A DNA stretch of 9,165 bases from Bacteroidia bacterium. Its GTDB lineage: Bacteria; Bacteroidota; Bacteroidia; Flavobacteriales; Flavobacteriaceae. Positions 6,246-9,165 of the stretch are shown piece by piece. Each line of letters starts with the position of its first letter. Positions within the stretch are counted from its first letter, which is position 1. Made by a program: the position numbers and the translations under genes. The stretch is taken from positions 1 to 9,165 of the forward strand of contig JAHHLF010000114.1 in the NCBI GenBank assembly GCA_018679315.1, read 5' to 3'. The notes below the pieces were generated by a model. That model was not told where the DNA came from, made no database searches, and was given only the letters and a program-made list of their open reading frames with translations.

Positions 6246-6851
6246 TTAATTTCTTTTAATGCCTTGAAAAACGCTCACACCAGATGGCATTGGGTTGCCA
6301 GATGCGCGTCGTAAACTAACGACCTGCCCGCAATGCCAAACAGCATCTTCTATAGGTCCGTTTATCATATTCCAAAAAGGAAATTCAGAAGTGCCCGATC
6401 CTCTGACAAAAATGGATTTATGTTCTTCCAGGGAATCTGAAGCCAACATAAGGGCGCTGGCCTTTTCTAGATTTTTAAGTGTGGCTTTTCTGATCTCAGA
6501 AAATCCTGAGGGTTTCGAAGATTCTTCTCTTCGTTCGTTAGGTTTTTTTAAAGCAGCGTTCAAGATGACATTAGATAAACCGTAAATATGATCTATGGTC
6601 TCACCGATCGTTCTATTCGTCTCTCCCGGCCTGTAGGCAAGGTTTTCTTCTGTCAGGCCCTCTGTGGCCCAATAATACCGAAAACCCAGTCCATCGATCA
6701 TTCTGGACACAACACCTCCAGGCGTATATTCTTCGGGAGCATCCGGGATTTCGTAATAGGGAAGTGTATCCTGTGCGTTTGTTGACATGCTAATAGGTAT
6801 ACATACCAGGCAAAAAAGCAGCTGCCTGGTGCTAAGAGTTATCAGGTTCAT
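6246..6851 (-). CDS. Exported DinB-like protein with altered metal triad
   Basis: A 201-residue protein with signal peptide residues 1-26 (LLFCLVCIPISMSTNA, cleaved before QD). The mature part is a divergent DinB four-helix domain: GGVVSRMIDGLGFRYYWATE at 45-64, ETIDHIYGLSNVIL at 84-97 with H88, and IEDAVWHCGQVVSLRRASGN at 167-186 with H173. In place of H-x3-H the last helix has D169-x3-H173, so the likely ligands are H88, D169 and H173. This changes the metal site, or may remove catalysis. The C-terminal GQVVSLRRASGNP pattern is one I associate with Bacteroidota DinB proteins. The ATG at 6851 overlaps the stop of the DUF349 gene as ATGA, which suggests translational coupling. The next gene, an exported DinB with a classical triad, follows after 18 bp. 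The function and partner are unknown; the pair may form a heterodimer, since DinB proteins commonly dimerise (inference). Confidence 0.8.
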   Translation of the reverse strand: MNLITLSTRQLLFCLVCIPISMSTNAQDTLPYYEIPDAPEEYTPGGVVSRMIDGLGFRYYWATEGLTEENLAYRPGETNRTIGETIDHIYGLSNVILNAALKKPNERREESSKPSGFSEIRKATLKNLEKASALMLASDSLEEHKSIFVRGSGTSEFPFWNMINGPIEDAVWHCGQVVSLRRASGNPMPSGVSVFQGIKRN

Positions 6852-8848
6852 TCTTCTTCACTGGAATTTTCCACATCCCCTTCTTTCTTCAATTGGTGTT
6901 CCATTATATTCAGCTTTTTCAGTTTAGCCTTCCAGGTAGCCAGGGCCTTCTTATGCCGATCAATATTTTGCATGACCTCTTTTAACAAAGGATTATCCCC
7001 TGAGGTATTGGAAAAGAATTCCATATTGTTTTCCAATTGCCGCAGTTCACTATTGGCTTCCTGTATCTTCCTTCGAATGAATGTCCGTTCATGTGCAATG
7101 GCATACTCATTGTCTGCATGTGCTAATTGCTGGATCTTATTGCCATACTTCAACAATTCGGTCTCCTGTATGCTGACACCAGATTTCTTGTAAAGAGCTT
7201 CGATTATCTTATTGAACTTAGAGTTGATATTCTTTTTTGCGAAAGGAACACGGCCCAATCCTTTCCATTCCTCAACCCAGGCTGCAATGCCCTCCAGGTC
7301 TTTCTTTTTGTCGCCACTTAAGGTGTAATCTTTTAACCTTTTTAAGACCGCTACTTTTTTCTCATAGTTCTCATGTTCCACTTTAAGCGATGCATTCTTC
7401 GACTCATGGAGTCGGTCAAAATAATGATTGCACGCTTTTTTAAATTCCTCCCAGATCTTGTCAGAGAATTTTCGCGGAACATGCCCTATCTTCTTCCAAT
7501 CGCGTTGTATCTCTTTCATGATTGGGGTGGTAGTCTCCCAATCCTCACTATCCTTTAAAGATTCTGCCTTTGCCAGGAGGGCACGCTTTTTTTCCAGGTT
7601 TTCTTGCTGAAGCTTTTTTAGATTTTTATAGAATGCATTCTTATTCCGATTAAAAGTCCTGACCACTTCCTTAAAGTTACCCCAGACCTCATCGCTTTTC
7701 TTTTGTGGCACTTTACCAGACTTAAAGAAGGCTTCCCGTAAGGCTTCCACTTTCTTGATCTGTTCCTGTAGCCCGCGATGATTTGTGGCCACATGGGAGG
7801 AGATCTCCTGGATCTTGGTTATGATCTCCTTCTTGTTTTCCAGATTCTTCTCGTAATGTTTTTCAACATCCTTTAAGAACTCCTGCCTTCTTAGGTGCAT
7901 GGCTTTCGTAGCCGCGCTAAAACGCTCCCAAATGGGCTCTCTGTGTTCCTTGGCGACTGGCCCAATATCTTCTTTCCAGATCTTGTGCAAAGTTTGAAGT
8001 TTGCGGAAGGCTTTGCTGACATCGGCATCCTCAGCCAGTGCTTCAGCCTGTGCGATCAGTTTCTCTTTTTCCTCCAGGTTGTGCTTGAAATCCAGATCCC
8101 TGAGTTCGCGGTTTAGATGTAGAAAATCATAGAAGATCTCTACATGATGGTGATAGGTGCGCCAGACATCATTATAATTGTTACGCGGAACGGAACCTGC
8201 ATGCTTCCATCTTTCCTGTAACTCTTTAAAATTTTTGTAAGTAGTGTTGATGTCTTCTTCCATAGAAACCAACCCTTTCAATTCTTCGATTATAGTCAAT
8301 CGATTTTCCAGGTTATCTTTGAGATTTTTCTCTAGATTTTTGTAGTACGCCTGTCTTTTTTCCCTGTATTCCCTGAAAAGGTCATTGAAATTTCGTTTTG
8401 CGACCGATGAAAATTTGAAATCAGCCGCATTCCCGCCTTTACTTACGAATTCCTCCTTTTTTTGCTCTACATACTCCTGAAATTTATGATCAAACTCGTG
8501 CTTGATACTATCGATATGCCGTTTGATCGATTGTATTTTTTCATTCTTGACGAGACGCTGCAATTCTCCTACCAGGTTTTCCATACTCATGGAATGGTAG
8601 TCTAACATAGGAATGTGATGGCGGCGGTAGTTTTCTGAATCCTCGGCATCTTCCGCATTCGAATGATCGATCTCTTTCTGGACATTAGTGTTGACAACAG
8701 GGGTCTCTTTCGGATCTGCTTCTACAGATTCCGATTCTGTTACTTGTGAAGCTTCTTCCGGCGGAATGTGCTTGTCTTTAGCCTCAGAAGTACTTTCGAT
8801 AACAGTTGCATCCGGTTTCTTTTCTTTTTCTTCCGACATAGTATCCAT
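6848..8848 (-). CDS. DUF349 repeat protein, cytoplasmic coiled coil of unknown function
   Basis: A protein of about 666 residues built of tandem DUF349 helical repeats. Numbering from the TTG codon at 8851, five repeats show the W-K-x-x-G-x-VP...W signature: W215/VPR/W230, W292/GPV/W308, GKVPQ/W390, W452/GHVPR/W467 and W529/GRVPF. A degenerate unit precedes them at about 107-172. Residues 1-80 are acidic, low-complexity and probably disordered. Residues 590-650 form a coiled coil with RRKIQEANSELRQLENNMEF, and the end is acidic (ENSSEEE). There is no signal peptide or membrane segment, so it should be cytoplasmic. No enzyme residues are evident; a scaffold or nucleic-acid-associated role is possible but unproven. 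I chose ATG 8848 rather than TTG 8851; ATG 8839 (MSEEKEKK) is also plausible. It follows aroE by 120 bp and heads an operon with two exported DinB-like genes, its stop overlapping the first as ATGA. Confidence 0.88.
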   Translation of the reverse strand: MDTMSEEKEKKPDATVIESTSEAKDKHIPPEEASQVTESESVEADPKETPVVNTNVQKEIDHSNAEDAEDSENYRRHHIPMLDYHSMSMENLVGELQRLVKNEKIQSIKRHIDSIKHEFDHKFQEYVEQKKEEFVSKGGNAADFKFSSVAKRNFNDLFREYREKRQAYYKNLEKNLKDNLENRLTIIEELKGLVSMEEDINTTYKNFKELQERWKHAGSVPRNNYNDVWRTYHHHVEIFYDFLHLNRELRDLDFKHNLEEKEKLIAQAEALAEDADVSKAFRKLQTLHKIWKEDIGPVAKEHREPIWERFSAATKAMHLRRQEFLKDVEKHYEKNLENKKEIITKIQEISSHVATNHRGLQEQIKKVEALREAFFKSGKVPQKKSDEVWGNFKEVVRTFNRNKNAFYKNLKKLQQENLEKKRALLAKAESLKDSEDWETTTPIMKEIQRDWKKIGHVPRKFSDKIWEEFKKACNHYFDRLHESKNASLKVEHENYEKKVAVLKRLKDYTLSGDKKKDLEGIAAWVEEWKGLGRVPFAKKNINSKFNKIIEALYKKSGVSIQETELLKYGNKIQQLAHADNEYAIAHERTFIRRKIQEANSELRQLENNMEFFSNTSGDNPLLKEVMQNIDRHKKALATWKAKLKKLNIMEHQLKKEGDVENSSEEE

Positions 8849-8968
8849 CAATCGTCTGCTAGGGGATTATTAGAAATAGTAAGATACTAAGAACACCCTA
8901 CATGGGCAAGAAGACCCCTCTTTTTAGGGAGTGTATAGATTGTGCCTTATAGGAGCAAAAGCATATTT

Positions 8969-9165
8969 TCAGGAGTTATATGCCTGCCAGAGTTTCCAGG
9001 AAGCTTCTGCCTGTCCCTCCAACATGGATAGGCCATTACAGATCTGTGCTCCCCTGGATTCAGCTTCTTGTAAAAATGCTGTTTTCTCAGGATTGTAAAC
9101 CAGATCATACACTAAATGATCCGGGGATATTCCAGCATATGGGATAAGTGGCTTCTCTTCCACAT
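8969..9165 (-). CDS. aroE: Shikimate dehydrogenase, C-terminal 65 residues (EC 1.1.1.25), cut by right edge
   Basis: This step of aromatic amino-acid synthesis reduces 3-dehydroshikimate with NADPH to shikimate. The visible tail carries the AroE C-terminal signature: LVYDLVYNPEKTAFLQEAE, then NGLSMLEGQAEASWKLWQ, in which the Gln of MLEGQA is the conserved shikimate-contacting residue and YDLVYNP ends the NADP-binding domain. The frame continues beyond position 9165. The GTG at 9163 is an internal Val codon, not a start. About three quarters of the protein lies outside the window. The gene is oriented with the DUF349 gene and ends 120 bp before it; no convincing terminator separates them. Confidence 0.92.
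   Translation of the reverse strand, partial: VEEKPLIPYAGISPDHLVYDLVYNPEKTAFLQEAESRGAQICNGLSMLEGQAEASWKLWQAYNS

Noticed and set aside
8849..8851. TTG start codon for the DUF349 protein
   Set aside because: An ATG follows immediately (8848) and another at 8839; TTG starts are rare in Bacteroidota and there is no ribosome-binding signal favouring it.
8849..8968. Terminator or promoter between aroE and the DUF349 gene
   Set aside because: Only a weak CCCT(AAAAAG)AGGG stem and a two-mismatch -7 box (TATCTTAC) are seen; neither is good enough to call, and co-transcription with aroE remains possible.

Overview
The window looks like chromosomal DNA of a marine-type Flavobacteriaceae member (Bacteroidota). 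Evidence: a TonB-dependent receptor with an N-terminal carboxypeptidase-D regulatory domain, a second exported protein starting with the same domain, a multi-repeat DUF349 protein downstream of aroE, weak Shine-Dalgarno signals, and promoter boxes of the Bacteroidota type (TAnnTTTG at -7, TTG/TTTG near -33). All recognisable genes lie on the minus strand, so transcription runs from high to low coordinates.

In the direction of transcription: the 3' end of aroE (shikimate dehydrogenase) enters at the right edge. A DUF349 repeat protein follows, then two small exported DinB-fold proteins. The DUF349 stop overlaps the start of the first DinB gene as ATGA, and the two DinB genes are 18 bp apart, so the three genes form one operon. 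It ends at a strong bidirectional terminator (5581-5610). Next is a 431-residue exported protein with a CarboxypepD_reg-like domain. After a 620-bp region without a convincing protein gene comes a full-length monomeric NADP-dependent isocitrate dehydrogenase with every known active-site residue. Last is the 5' part of a TonB-dependent outer-membrane receptor, cut by the left edge. This receptor gene has no stop inside the window, and its reading frame is open for 417 codons.

The most unusual stretch is the 620-bp intergenic region (3540-4160). On the minus strand it holds a promoter-like pair (TTTG-N19-TATCTTAG), then a chain of stable hairpins, two of them closed by the extra-stable C(UUCG)G tetraloop. 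A multibranched 3' domain follows, then a long terminator hairpin with a U-rich tail, and just beyond it a separate, excellent -7 box for icd. Several stems need G-U pairs that exist only in the minus-strand RNA. I interpret this as a candidate structured non-coding RNA of about 410 nt, with a near-perfect 22-bp palindrome upstream of its promoter as a possible operator. The competing reading is a decayed protein gene or dispersed repeat, because two adjacent frames also look protein-like.

The genes do not form one pathway. They are housekeeping metabolism (aroE, icd), envelope or uptake functions (TonB receptor, CarboxypepD_reg protein), and an uncharacterised DUF349/DinB operon joining a cytoplasmic coiled-coil protein to two exported putative metal-binding proteins.
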